In this document: one piece after another, positions 1-7,617 of the stretch
Layout: each line of letters begins with the position of its first letter
Numbering within the stretch: position 1 is the stretch's first letter
Notes under the pieces: model-generated
Database searches by the model: none
Told to the model about the DNA's origin: nothing
Seen by the model: the letters and a program-made list of their open reading frames with translations, nothing else
Assembly: GCA_947425785.1 (NCBI GenBank)
Contig: CANEAY010000017.1
Coordinates: 1-37,798, forward strand
Length of the DNA stretch: 37,798 nt
Source: an uncultured Pseudoflavonifractor sp.
GTDB lineage: Bacteria > Bacillota > Clostridia > Oscillospirales > Oscillospiraceae
Direction of reading: 5' to 3'
Made by a program: the position numbers and the translations under genes

Positions 1-24
1 TGGTCGCTGGGGGTGGGGGGTCAA

Positions 25-56
25 GGGGGGAGGGCGAATCGAAACGCCCTCCCCCC
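25..56. repeat. Perfect 12-bp inverted repeat (hairpin)
   Basis: Arms 25-36 (GGGGGGAGGGCG) and 45-56 are exact reverse complements around an 8-nt loop. Only a weak pyrimidine stretch (CTTTCTT) follows on the + strand. It could terminate the transcript upstream of rbfA (infB in the usual gene order, outside this window) or belong to a dispersed palindromic repeat. Confidence 0.6.
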
Positions 57-75
57 TGTGCTTTCTTGGGGGTCT

Positions 76-107
76 GGGGGTCATTCTTTCCAGAAAGAAT
101 GATCCCC
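76..107. repeat. 15-bp inverted repeat (hairpin)
   Basis: Arms 76-90 and 93-107 pair over 15 positions with one G-T wobble. The core CATTCTTTC/GAAAGAATG is perfect and only two bases separate the arms. No T-tract follows, so this is not a classical terminator. It lies between two GC-only hairpins and may be part of a composite repeated element. Confidence 0.6.
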
Positions 108-116
108 AGATGGCAC

Positions 117-179
117 CCACCCCCCAGGGGTGGAACTGGGGAACATCCAGAAAAGATAGTCCCCCACCCCGAGGGTGGG
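117..179. repeat. Two short C/G-tract hairpins upstream of rbfA
   Basis: CCACCCC (117-123) pairs with GGGGTGG (127-133), and CCCACCC (163-169) pairs with GGGTGGG (173-179). The arms are similar enough to cross-pair, so alternative folds are possible. With the two larger palindromes, almost all of positions 25-179 is self-complementary. No start codon with a ribosome site is seen here. Confidence 0.45.
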
Positions 180-205
180 AAAAATACCATAAGAGGTGAA
201 TATCT

Positions 206-544
206 ATGTCCGCTACCCGCATGGGCCGCATCAATGAAGAGATCCAGCGCGCCATGGCGGAGCTTATCCGCAGCGTGAAGGATCCCCGTGTCCACGGTCT
301 CATCTCCGTCACCGCCGTGGAGACCACGCCCGACCTGAAATACGCCAAAATTTATATCAGCGTGCTGGACAAGTCCGATGTGGACCAGGTCATCAAGGGC
401 CTGAAGTCCGCCTCCGGCTACCTCCGGCGGGAGCTGGGCCACACCCTCTCCCTGCGCTACACCCCCGAGCTCACCTTCCTCCGGGACGACTCCATGGCCA
501 AGGGCGCCCACATCCTGGAGATCCTCGAGGGTCTGGACAAATAA
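206..544 (+). CDS. rbfA: Ribosome-binding factor A
   Basis: RbfA is a cytoplasmic KH-like protein that binds the 30S subunit and helps mature the 5' end of 16S rRNA. The 112-residue product has the usual family length, the N-terminal pattern RMGRINEEIQRAMAELI and the central DPRV...VTAVE...LKYAKIYISVL typical of RbfA. The ATG at 206 follows an AGAGGTGAA ribosome site. The downstream order nrnA-truB-ribF is the conserved Firmicutes arrangement that normally follows nusA-infB, so the gene probably belongs to that operon, entering from outside the window. The hairpin-rich DNA just upstream is unusual inside such an operon. Identification is secure. Confidence 0.95.
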   Translation: MSATRMGRINEEIQRAMAELIRSVKDPRVHGLISVTAVETTPDLKYAKIYISVLDKSDVDQVIKGLKSASGYLRRELGHTLSLRYTPELTFLRDDSMAKGAHILEILEGLDK

Positions 545-556
545 GGAGGTCACCCC

Positions 557-1510
557 ATGGACATCGCTTATCGCGAGGCCGCCCGCTGGCTTATGGAGCA
601 CGACGGCTTCCTCATCCTCACCCACAAACGCCCCGACGGGGACACCATCGGCTGCGCCGTGGCCCTCTGCCACGCCCTGCGTTCCCAGGGCAAGACCGCC
701 TGGCTCCTCCCCAACGAGGACGCCACCACCCTCTTCACCCCCTATTTGGGCGGAGTGCTGGCCCCGGCGGACTTTGTCCCGGCGCACGTGGTGGCGGTGG
801 ACATCGCCAGCCAGGGACTTTTCCCCAAGAGCGCCGAAGGATATCGGGACAAGGTGGAGCTGTGTATCGACCACCACCCCTCCAACGAGGGCTACGCCCA
901 GTATAACTGCGTGGAGGCGGACAAAGCCGCCTGCGGCGAGATCATCTGCGCTCTCATCAAGGAGTGGGGCCCCCTCACCCCCCAGACCGCCCTGCCCCTC
1001 TATGTGGCGGTGAGCACCGACACCGGCTGCTTCATGTACTCCAACACCTCCCCCAACACCCACCGGGTGGCGGCGGAGCTGATGGACACCGGCATCGACG
1101 CCGCCGCGGTGAATAAGCGCCATTTCCGCACCAAGAGCTATGTGCGCCTGCGGCTGGAGGGCCGCATCATGGAGACCATGGAGCTCCACGACGAGGGCCG
1201 GATCGCCCTGGCCTCCATCACCCTGGCGGACATGGAGGAGCTCCACGCCCGGGAGGAGGACGCCGAGGACATCGCCGCCTTTACCGGCCAGCTGGAGGGG
1301 GTACAGACCGCCGTCACCATTCGGGAGGTGGCTCCCGGCGAGTGCAAGCTGTCGGTGCGCACCGGAGCGGAGCTCAACGCCTCCAAGGTCTGCGCCCTGC
1401 TGGGGGGCGGAGGCCACGCCGCCGCCTCCGGCTGTACCGTCATGGGCAGCGTGGCGGACGCCAAGGCCGCCATCATGGGCGCCATCCGGCAGGTGCAGGA
1501 CAATGGCTAA
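557..1510 (+). CDS. nrnA: Bifunctional oligoribonuclease / pAp phosphatase (DHH-DHHA1)
   Basis: NrnA degrades 2-5 nt RNAs and converts 3'-phosphoadenosine 5'-phosphate to AMP in the cytoplasm. Of 317 residues, the N-terminal DHH domain shows HKRPDGDTIG (H23, D27, D29), VDIAS (D82) and the DHH triad at about 105-107. The C-terminal DHHA1 domain has the glycine-rich GGGGHAAASGC near the end. AAGGAGGT overlaps the rbfA stop and sits 7 nt before the ATG. The last 8 nt overlap truB, implying translational coupling. Position between rbfA and truB matches the usual nrnA locus. Metal dependence (Mn2+) is family knowledge. Confidence 0.93.
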   Translation: MDIAYREAARWLMEHDGFLILTHKRPDGDTIGCAVALCHALRSQGKTAWLLPNEDATTLFTPYLGGVLAPADFVPAHVVAVDIASQGLFPKSAEGYRDKVELCIDHHPSNEGYAQYNCVEADKAACGEIICALIKEWGPLTPQTALPLYVAVSTDTGCFMYSNTSPNTHRVAAELMDTGIDAAAVNKRHFRTKSYVRLRLEGRIMETMELHDEGRIALASITLADMEELHAREEDAEDIAAFTGQLEGVQTAVTIREVAPGECKLSVRTGAELNASKVCALLGGGGHAAASGCTVMGSVADAKAAIMGAIRQVQDNG

Positions 1511-2411
1511 CGGTCTTATCATCATCCACAAGCCCCAGGACTGGACAAGCATGGACGTGTGCGCCAAGCTCCGGGGGGCCTTCCATGAAAAGCGCATCGG
1601 CCACGCCGGGACGTTGGACCCCATGGCCACCGGCGTCCTCCCTGTCTTTGTGGGCAGGGCCACCCGGGCCGTCCAGTTTGCCGAGACCGGGGAGAAGGAA
1701 TATATCGCCGGACTTCGCCTGGGCCTTGTCACCAACACCCAGGACACCTCCGGGGAAATTCTGGAGGAGAAAAGCGCCCAGGTGACCCGGGAGGCGCTGG
1801 AGGGAGTTCTGGCCCGGTTCCGGGGCGATATCGACCAGGTGCCCCCCATGTACTCGGCGGTGAAGATAAATGGCAAAAAGCTCTACGAGCTGGCCCGGAA
1901 GGGCGTGGAGGTGGAGCGCAAGCCCCGCCGGGTGACCATCCACGCCCTGGAGCTGGCGGAGGGCCTCTCCCCGGCGGAGACCCCCCTCCCCATCGGCCCC
2001 GCCGGGCTGGAGAGCCACCATTTCCTCCGTGTCCGCTGCTCCAAGGGCACCTACATCCGTACCCTCTGCCACGATATCGGCCAGGCCCTGGGCTGCGGCG
2101 GCTGTATGTCCGCCCTGGTGCGCAGCGCCGCCTGCGGCTTTTCCCTGGCCGAGGCCCTGACCCTGGAGCAGGTGCTGAGCGCCCCCCACCCGGAGGCCCT
2201 CCTCCGGCCGGTGGACACCCTCTTCCGGGACCGGCCCGCCCTGGAGCTGAAGGCCGAGGGGGAAAAGAAGCTGCGCAACGGCATGGCCCTCCACGCCCCC
2301 AAGCTCTCCCCCGGCGAATACCGGGTCTACGGGTCGGACAAGACCTTTTTGGCCCTGTGCAGGGCGGAAAAGGGCAAGCTCGTTACCATTAAGAATTTTT
2401 TCGAGGTGTGA
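1503..2411 (+). CDS. truB: tRNA pseudouridine(55) synthase
   Basis: TruB isomerises U55 in the T-loop of tRNAs. The open frame extends further upstream, but ATG 1503 gives MANGLIIIHKPQDWTSMD, the canonical TruB N-terminus, and a product of 302 residues. The catalytic motif HAGTLDPMATG places the nucleophilic Asp at residue 39. Other family signatures are RLGLVTNTQDTSG, VPPMYSAVKINGKKLYELAR and the RNA-binding KGTYIRTLCHDIG. The start lies inside the end of nrnA (8-nt overlap), so translation probably depends on the upstream gene. The C-terminal ~60 residues form the usual PUA-like tail. Confidence 0.95.
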   Translation: MANGLIIIHKPQDWTSMDVCAKLRGAFHEKRIGHAGTLDPMATGVLPVFVGRATRAVQFAETGEKEYIAGLRLGLVTNTQDTSGEILEEKSAQVTREALEGVLARFRGDIDQVPPMYSAVKINGKKLYELARKGVEVERKPRRVTIHALELAEGLSPAETPLPIGPAGLESHHFLRVRCSKGTYIRTLCHDIGQALGCGGCMSALVRSAACGFSLAEALTLEQVLSAPHPEALLRPVDTLFRDRPALELKAEGEKKLRNGMALHAPKLSPGEYRVYGSDKTFLALCRAEKGKLVTIKNFFEV

Positions 2412-2415
2412 CCAT

Positions 2416-3333
2416 TTGAACACAGCAAATCAAAAGCGCGTCATCGCATTGGGATTTTTTGACGGGGTGCACGTTGGCCACCAGGCCCTTTTGAACCTGG
2501 CCGCCCGGCGCTCGGAGGAGCTGGGGGCCATCCCCTCCGCCTTCACCTTCGACGTCCATCCCTCCTCCCTCATCCTCCACGCCCCGGTGCCTCTGCTGTC
2601 CACCCCCGCCGACCGGGCGGGGCTCATGCGCCGCAGCTGCGGCATCCGGGACGTGATCGTGTGCCACTACGACCAGCGGATGATGCACACCCCCTGGCGG
2701 GAGTTCGTCACCGACTATCTGGAGGGCATCCACCAGGCCGCCCATCTGGTGGCGGGCCACGACTTCCACTTCGGCTACAAGGGGGAGGGCAACCCCCAGC
2801 GGCTCCAGCAGCTCTGCGCCGAGCTGGGCATCGGCTGCGACATCGTGCCCAAGGTGGAGCGGGAGGGCATCACCGTCTCCTCCACCGCCATCCGCAACCT
2901 CATCGCCCAGGGGGAGATGGCCCAGGCTGTGCGCCTGCTGGGCCACCCCCATGTCCTCACGGGTACGGTGAACCACGGCAAAAAGCTGGGCTCCACCCTG
3001 GGCTTTCCCACGGTGAACCTCCACCTGCCCGCCGGCCTCCTCCCCCCCGCCTACGGCGTATACGCCGCCCGGGCGGTGTTTGAAAACGGGGACAGCCGCC
3101 TGTCGGTGACCAACGTTGGGGTGCGGCCCACCGTGGAGGATAACGGCACTGTGACCATCGAGGGCTATTTGCTGGACTTTGACGGCGACCTCTATGGCCA
3201 GCAGGTGCGTATGGAGTTCTATGACTACCTGCGCCCGGAACAGAAATTTGACACGCTGGAGCAGCTGCGGGACGAGGTCATGCGCAACGCCCGGCAGACA
3301 AGGGACTTTTTCGCCAGCCACCCCGAGATTTAA
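2416..3333 (+). CDS. ribF: Bifunctional riboflavin kinase / FAD synthetase
   Basis: RibF phosphorylates riboflavin to FMN and adenylates FMN to FAD. The 305-residue product has the N-terminal nucleotidyltransferase motif GFFDGVHVGH (13-22) and FHFGYKGEGN. The C-terminal kinase domain starts near residue 180 with GTVNHGKKLGSTLGFPTVN and includes NVGVRPTVEDNGTVTIEGY, whose Glu is the expected catalytic base. The start is a TTG at 2416, 4 nt after the truB stop. GAGGTG, overlapping that stop, is the ribosome site, and no better ATG is available without losing the nucleotide-binding loop. It is the fourth gene of the rbfA operon. Confidence 0.93.
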   Translation: MNTANQKRVIALGFFDGVHVGHQALLNLAARRSEELGAIPSAFTFDVHPSSLILHAPVPLLSTPADRAGLMRRSCGIRDVIVCHYDQRMMHTPWREFVTDYLEGIHQAAHLVAGHDFHFGYKGEGNPQRLQQLCAELGIGCDIVPKVEREGITVSSTAIRNLIAQGEMAQAVRLLGHPHVLTGTVNHGKKLGSTLGFPTVNLHLPAGLLPPAYGVYAARAVFENGDSRLSVTNVGVRPTVEDNGTVTIEGYLLDFDGDLYGQQVRMEFYDYLRPEQKFDTLEQLRDEVMRNARQTRDFFASHPEI

Positions 3334-3346
3334 GGGAGGGATCGGT

Positions 3347-4726
3347 ATGCCCCACAGCCACCACGAAGGAAAAATGCGCTTTGAGCTGATATTCCCCGCC
3401 ACTTTGGTCTACTGCGCCCTTTTGGCCGCTTTGGCCTTCCTTCTGGACACGCCGGCCAACATCTGGAACGGCTTGGGGCGCATCATTTTTGAGGGGGACA
3501 CCCTCATCACCGACTACATCCAGCTGGCGGGGGTGGGGGCGGCCCTGGTCAATTCCTCCCTGGTGGTGCTCATCAGCCTTTTTGTCCTCCACCTGGCGAA
3601 GGATCCCCTCAACGGCTTCACCCTGGTGGTGCTGGGCCTGATGAGCGGCTTCTCCCTGTTCGGCAAGAACATCTTCAACATCTGGCCCTTCCTGCTGGGC
3701 GCCTTTCTCTACGCCCGCCTGCGCAGGGAGTCCTTTGAAAAGTACGCCAATGTGGCCCTCATGTCCACCTCCCTGTCCCCGGTGGTGAGCTTCCTCTGCT
3801 TTGATGAGCCCTCCCCCTGGGCCATGGCGGCGGGACTGGGGCTGGGCGTGTTCATCGGCTTCATCCTCCCCGCCCTGTCGGCCTACACCTTCAAGATACA
3901 AAACGGCATGAACCTCTACAACATGGGCTTTGCCTGCGGCCTGGTGGCCATGATCCTGGTGCCGGTGCTCATCTCCCTGGGCCACGATCCCACCACCGCC
4001 CGCCACTGGGCCACGGGCTATAATGGCCTTTTTGCCCTCATTCTGGGCATCTTCTGCGGCGGGCTCATCATCGGCGGCCTCTTTTTCTGCCGGCGGCCGG
4101 CCTGGGCGGCCTGGGCGGGCTACCGCTATCTGCTGGGCTCCACCGGCCGGGCCCCCAGCGATTTCCTGCGTACATACGGCGCGGCCCCCACCCTCATCAA
4201 CATGGGCGTCAACGGCCTTGTCGCCACCGGCTATATCCTCCTCATCGGCGGCGACCTCAACGGCCCCACCCTGGGCGGCATCCTCACCATCATGGGCTTT
4301 TCCGCCTACGGAAAGCACGCCCGGAACATCATCCCCATCATGCTGGGGGTGGTGCTGGGGGGCCTGGTGATGGAATGGAACCTCACCGACTGCTCCTCCC
4401 AGCTGGCGGGCCTCTTCGGCACCACTCTGGCCCCCATCTCCGGCTACTTCGGCGCTCCCTTCGGCATCCTGGCCGGGTTCCTCCACTCCTGCCTGGTGCT
4501 CCACACCGGCGGCCCGGTGGCGGGCATCAACCTCTACAACAACGGCTTCTCCGGCGGCATCATCGCCACGGTGCTCTACCCCCTGCTCATGGCCCTTGTA
4601 CGCCGCCGCAGGCCGGTGCTTCAGGATGAGGACTACTTCGAGTCCTTCGAGCATGACGAGCCGGTGGTGCCCATCTCCGCCAAGCACGTACACGAGGAAG
4701 AGCTGCCGGATACACCAGAAGAATAA
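3347..4726 (+). CDS. DUF1576 family membrane protein
   Basis: A 459-residue integral membrane protein with roughly ten to twelve hydrophobic segments, resembling the DUF1576 family, for which I know no established function. The frame is open further upstream inside ribF, but ATG 3347 follows GGGAGGG by 7-8 nt and gives MPHSHHEGKMRFELIFPATL. The two halves look related: GLMSGFSLFGKNIFNIWPFLLG in the first and GGILTIMGFSAYGKHARNIIPIMLG in the second, suggesting an internal duplication. The cytoplasmic tail is acidic (DEDYFESFEHDEP). It is the last gene before a strong terminator, 13 nt after ribF, so it is probably co-transcribed with it. A transporter role is inference. Confidence 0.72.
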   Translation: MPHSHHEGKMRFELIFPATLVYCALLAALAFLLDTPANIWNGLGRIIFEGDTLITDYIQLAGVGAALVNSSLVVLISLFVLHLAKDPLNGFTLVVLGLMSGFSLFGKNIFNIWPFLLGAFLYARLRRESFEKYANVALMSTSLSPVVSFLCFDEPSPWAMAAGLGLGVFIGFILPALSAYTFKIQNGMNLYNMGFACGLVAMILVPVLISLGHDPTTARHWATGYNGLFALILGIFCGGLIIGGLFFCRRPAWAAWAGYRYLLGSTGRAPSDFLRTYGAAPTLINMGVNGLVATGYILLIGGDLNGPTLGGILTIMGFSAYGKHARNIIPIMLGVVLGGLVMEWNLTDCSSQLAGLFGTTLAPISGYFGAPFGILAGFLHSCLVLHTGGPVAGINLYNNGFSGGIIATVLYPLLMALVRRRRPVLQDEDYFESFEHDEPVVPISAKHVHEEELPDTPEE

Positions 4727-4730
4727 CGCA

Positions 4731-4764
4731 AAAAAGGGCAGAGCCAAAAGGCTCTGCCCTTTTT
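4731..4764. terminator. Bidirectional intrinsic terminator
   Basis: AAGGGCAGAGCC (4734-4745), a 4-nt loop and the complementary arm 4750-4761, flanked by A- and T-runs. It lies between the convergent DUF1576 gene and the ABC transporter ATPase and can end both transcripts. Confidence 0.9.
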
Positions 4765-4771
4765 CAGTTCT

Positions 4772-5320
4772 TTACAGCTCCACTGCCCGGTCGCACAGGG
4801 CGGCCAGGGCCCTGTCGTGTCCTGTCAGCAGAACAGGTTTCCCCATGGCCCGCAGACGGGCGATGATGCGGCCTGCGCGCGCCTCATCCACCCCGGCGAA
4901 GGGCTCGTCCAGCAAATAGACCTCCCCCTCCACCGCCAGGGCACGGGCCAGAGCGGCACGCCGGGCCATGCCCCCGGAAAGGGCCCCCGGCAGCTTATGG
5001 TGGGCCTCCTCCAGCTCCACCAGAGCCAGGTATTCCCCGGCCCGGCTTTTTTGCCCCTTGGGCAGCACCGCCTCCACCTGCCCCAGCACGGTGCGGCGGG
5101 GAAAGAGGCGGTCTTCCTGAAAAAGGAGCACCGGCCTGCCGGGCAGCTCCACCGTCCCCGCCTCCGGCTCCAGCAGGCCCGCCATGGCCCGCAGAAGGGT
5201 GGTCTTTCCCGCCCCGGAGGGGCCGGTGAGGAAGGTGACGCCCTCATCAGGCAGGGACAGGCTGTAATTTTCCAGTACCGTTTTACCGCCGAAGCGGACG
5301 GTTAGTCCCCGAACTTCCAT
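4772..5320 (-). CDS. ABC transporter ATP-binding protein (NitT/TauT/SsuB type)
   Basis: ATPase subunit of an importer. The frame is open far upstream, but the ATG at 5320 gives MEVRGLTVRFGGKTVLENYS, follows GAGGAGGG and overlaps the permease stop by 1 nt (TGATG). The 182 residues contain Walker A GPSGAGKTT, Q-loop LFQEDRLFP, signature LSGGMARRAALARAL, Walker B VYLLDEP and the switch histidine in LLTGHD. All catalytic elements are present, but the protein is shorter than the usual 240-260 residues because it ends soon after the H-loop. It is the third gene of the binding protein-permease-ATPase operon. The substrate is not readable from sequence. Confidence 0.9.
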   Translation of the reverse strand: MEVRGLTVRFGGKTVLENYSLSLPDEGVTFLTGPSGAGKTTLLRAMAGLLEPEAGTVELPGRPVLLFQEDRLFPRRTVLGQVEAVLPKGQKSRAGEYLALVELEEAHHKLPGALSGGMARRAALARALAVEGEVYLLDEPFAGVDEARAGRIIARLRAMGKPVLLTGHDRALAALCDRAVEL

Positions 5321-6063
5321 CAGCGTCCCTCCTCTCGCCAGGGCCCAAGAGCCAGGTGGAGAAGGGCCTCCATGGCCAGGCTCAGGGCCACCACCACCGC
5401 CGTCCAGGCGAAAAGGGCGGGGGCGTCCAGATAGGCTTTGGCGCTCTGGAGGGCGCTCCCCGCCGCCCACTTGGGCTGGCAGAGCACCTCCGCCGCCACC
5501 CCCGCCTTCCAGGCAAGTCCCAGGGCGTTTTCCCACCCGGCACACAGGGCGGGCATGGCCCCCGGCAGGTACACCAGCTTCACCCTTCCCCAGAGGTTCA
5601 GGCGGTAATGGCCCGCCGCCTCCAACAGCAGGGGATCGGCGGCGGCGATGCCCTGGCGGGCGGCGCGCCACACCACAGGAAGGGCCATGAGAGCGGCGGT
5701 GGCCACCGGCACCCGGCCGGAGGGCAGCCAAAAATAGAGCAAAAGGATGAAGGAGACCACCGGCACTGTCCGCACCGCCTTCATGGCGGGGGACAAAAGC
5801 AGGTCGCACCAGCGCCAGCTTGCGGTGACCACTCCCAGGATCATCCCCAGGAGAACGCCCAGCAGCACCCCGGCGGTGACCCGCCCCAGGGTGGCGGCCA
5901 CAGCGTGCCAAAAGGCCCCCTCCCCCAGCAAAGTGAGGAGGGTCTGAATGGCGGCGGCCGGGGAGGGCAGGAGCAGTTCCTTGCCCACCACTTGGGCCCC
6001 AAAGGCCCACAGCGCCAGCCAAAAGGCCAGGGGAGCTACAACTTTCAGAACTTTTTTCTTCAT
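5320..6063 (-). CDS. ABC transporter permease (SsuC/TauC-like)
   Basis: A 247-residue membrane subunit of the BPD_transp_1 fold. It begins with MKKKVLKVVAPLAFWLALWAFG and has about six hydrophobic helices. The segment around ATSLGRVTAGVLLGVLLGMILG and MALPVVWRAARQGIAAADPLLLEAAG is typical of the coupling region of nitrate/sulfonate/taurine-type permeases. The start lies 3 nt after the stop of the binding-protein gene, and no Shine-Dalgarno sequence is visible, so initiation probably relies on translational coupling. The stop overlaps the ATPase start. It presumably pairs with the flanking lipoprotein and ATPase. Confidence 0.88.
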   Translation of the reverse strand: MKKKVLKVVAPLAFWLALWAFGAQVVGKELLLPSPAAAIQTLLTLLGEGAFWHAVAATLGRVTAGVLLGVLLGMILGVVTASWRWCDLLLSPAMKAVRTVPVVSFILLLYFWLPSGRVPVATAALMALPVVWRAARQGIAAADPLLLEAAGHYRLNLWGRVKLVYLPGAMPALCAGWENALGLAWKAGVAAEVLCQPKWAAGSALQSAKAYLDAPALFAWTAVVVALSLAMEALLHLALGPWREEGR

Positions 6064-6066
6064 ATA

Positions 6067-7101
6067 TTACTTATTGTAGTCATAATAGAAGGCCCCGTCG
6101 GGGATGGAGCCGCCGATGGAGGCGGGATCGGCGGCGGCCAGCACCTGGTAGTAGCCCTGAATGCCGTCCATCATATCCTCCCCGGTGATGAAGCAGAGGT
6201 TGGCGTCGGGGAGGGCCTTCTTTGCCACGGCGGCCTTGGGGACGATGCCGTACTTCTCCGCCAGTGCGGCGGCGCTGTCCAGGTTGGCGGCGTCCTTCAT
6301 ATAGGCGATGGAGGCCCCATACTCCTCCAGGAATTGCTCCACCGCCTCTGGGTTATTTCTGGCAAATCCGGTGCGCACCACCACGCAGCCCATGGTGAAG
6401 ATGCCCTGGGCCCCGGCCTCTGCCCAGGCGTCGTTCAAGTCCACCGCGGCGCGCACGTCGCCATTCTGCATCAGCACACTGGTGGCGGCGGGCACCGGGA
6501 GCATACAGAGGTCTGCCTCCCCGCTGGCCATCCGGGCAGTGACCTCGTCGCTGGAGAGCCACTCCACCTCCACATCCTCGCCGGGGGTAAGGCCATTCTC
6601 CTCCAGCAGGTAATTCAGCACGAATTCCGGGTTGGCCCCCTGGCCGGTGGCCAGGAGCTTTTTCCCCGCCAGGTCGGCCAGGCTGTTCACCGTGTTTCCG
6701 TTCTCCAGAATATAGAGAACGCCCAAAGTATTGAGGGCCAGGAGCTGAATGTCTCCGTCGGTCTTATGGTAGAGGCTGGAGGCCAGATTGGTGGGCAGGG
6801 CGGCAATGTCCGCATTCCCCCCGGTGAGGAGGGCCACCGCCTCGGTGGGCTCGGCGCAGATGGTGAATTCCATGGTGGCGCTGCCGCTGTGATCGTCCAT
6901 ATACTTGGCCGCCCCCAGGCCAGTAGGGCCCTTCAGCATGGCCACCCGTACCTTCTCGTCCTCCGCCAGAGAGGGGGTGGCGGTGGCCTCCGCCGTGGGA
7001 GCGGGGGTGGGAGTGGCCTCTGGGGTGGGGGTAGGCTTGGGCGTACAGGCGGTAAGCATGGCAAGCCCTAAGCACAGGGCCAGAATACGGTTTCCTTTCA
7101 T
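6067..7101 (-). CDS. ABC transporter substrate-binding lipoprotein (NMT1/TauA-like)
   Basis: Extracytoplasmic solute-binding protein of 344 residues. The signal peptide MKGNRILALCLGLAMLTAC ends in lipobox LTAC, so Cys19 should be lipidated and the protein anchored outside the membrane. It is followed by a 25-residue Thr/Pro/Ala linker (TPKPTPTPEATPTP...) and then a COG0715-like domain starting VRVAMLKGPTGLG, with ADIAALPTNLAS and LLATGQGANPEFVLNYLLEENGL. The ATG at 7101 follows AAAGGAGT. A consensus promoter lies 36 nt upstream. It is the first gene of the importer operon. The ligand could be an aromatic, sulfonate or pyrimidine-type compound, and I cannot choose between these. Confidence 0.87.
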   Translation of the reverse strand: MKGNRILALCLGLAMLTACTPKPTPTPEATPTPAPTAEATATPSLAEDEKVRVAMLKGPTGLGAAKYMDDHSGSATMEFTICAEPTEAVALLTGGNADIAALPTNLASSLYHKTDGDIQLLALNTLGVLYILENGNTVNSLADLAGKKLLATGQGANPEFVLNYLLEENGLTPGEDVEVEWLSSDEVTARMASGEADLCMLPVPAATSVLMQNGDVRAAVDLNDAWAEAGAQGIFTMGCVVVRTGFARNNPEAVEQFLEEYGASIAYMKDAANLDSAAALAEKYGIVPKAAVAKKALPDANLCFITGEDMMDGIQGYYQVLAAADPASIGGSIPDGAFYYDYNK

Positions 7102-7136
7102 CGTTTGGACTCCTTTCCATTTGGCTCTCTTCGTCC

Positions 7137-7165
7137 AGTCTACAATTTTAATCCGGCATTGTCAA
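7137..7165 (-). promoter_or_regulatory. Sigma-A promoter of the ABC importer operon
   Basis: On the minus strand, a perfect -35 TTGACA (7160-7165), a 17-nt spacer and -10 TAGACT (7137-7142). It lies directly upstream of the binding-lipoprotein gene. The leader is short and no riboswitch fold is apparent. Confidence 0.75.
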
Positions 7166-7227
7166 GGAAGAGTGACCCTTCAGGGGGCTTAGCATAGAAT
7201 GGGGTACGAGAAAGGAGGTATTTTTTC

Positions 7228-7515
7228 ATGGCAAGGCCCAAAAGTCGTACATACCAGACCGCCCAGGAGGCCCACAACAAGGTGATGGCCGCCCGGCAGG
7301 CCCTTCTGACCGCAGAAGAGCCCATCCACCGCTATTCCCACCCCATTCCCCAGGCCGCCTCCTGCGCCGCCGCTCCTGTCTTTGAGCCGGCCGGCGAGGT
7401 CTCCACCCAAGTCCTGGAACAGCTCGCCTGTCAGAGCCAGCTCCTGGTGGATCTTCTGGGGGCGGTGAACTCCCTCACCGCCGCCCTTCTGTGCCGCCAG
7501 CAGCAGAGCTCCTGA
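7228..7515 (+). CDS. Hypothetical protein, 95 aa
   Basis: I do not recognise this family. The ATG at 7228 follows a strong AAAGGAGG ribosome site at 8-9 nt spacing, which argues that the gene is real. The N-terminus is basic (MARPKSRTYQTAQEAHNKVM) and the middle is rich in Pro/Ala. The C-terminal third (VLEQLACQSQLLVDLLGAVNSLTAALL) is an amphipathic helix that could oligomerise. There are three cysteines and no signal peptide. A possible -10 (TAGAAT, 7195-7200) lies upstream without a clear -35. It is separated from the LCP gene by that gene's own promoter. Confidence 0.7.
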   Translation: MARPKSRTYQTAQEAHNKVMAARQALLTAEEPIHRYSHPIPQAASCAAAPVFEPAGEVSTQVLEQLACQSQLLVDLLGAVNSLTAALLCRQQQSS

Positions 7516-7548
7516 AAGTTACAAATTTCTTATTTTTTCGACCTTGGC

Positions 7549-7577
7549 TTGCTTCCGGGGTAGCTTTCCGCTATACT
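7549..7577 (+). promoter_or_regulatory. Sigma-A promoter of the LCP gene
   Basis: TTGCTT (7549-7554), a 17-nt spacer and TATACT (7572-7577), 41 nt before the GTG start of the LytR-CpsA-Psr gene. Confidence 0.75.
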
Positions 7578-7617
7578 GGGCATACTGACTTCCAGAAATG
7601 GAAAGGAGAACCACAGC

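Noticed and set aside
66-278. A 70-codon frame covering the hairpin region and the start of rbfA
   Set aside because: Composition reflects palindromic C/G tracts; there is no ribosome site and it overlaps rbfA.
3278-4747. A 489-codon open frame on the - strand
   Set aside because: Antisense shadow of the DUF1576 gene, rich in His/Gly/Ala as expected from complementing membrane-protein codons.
5321-6022. N-terminal extension of the ABC ATPase frame
   Set aside because: It overlaps the permease gene in another frame. The ATPase has a proper start with ribosome site at 5320.
7102-7136. Thiamine or other riboswitch in front of the ABC importer
   Set aside because: The leader after the promoter is only about 30 nt, too short for a known riboswitch.
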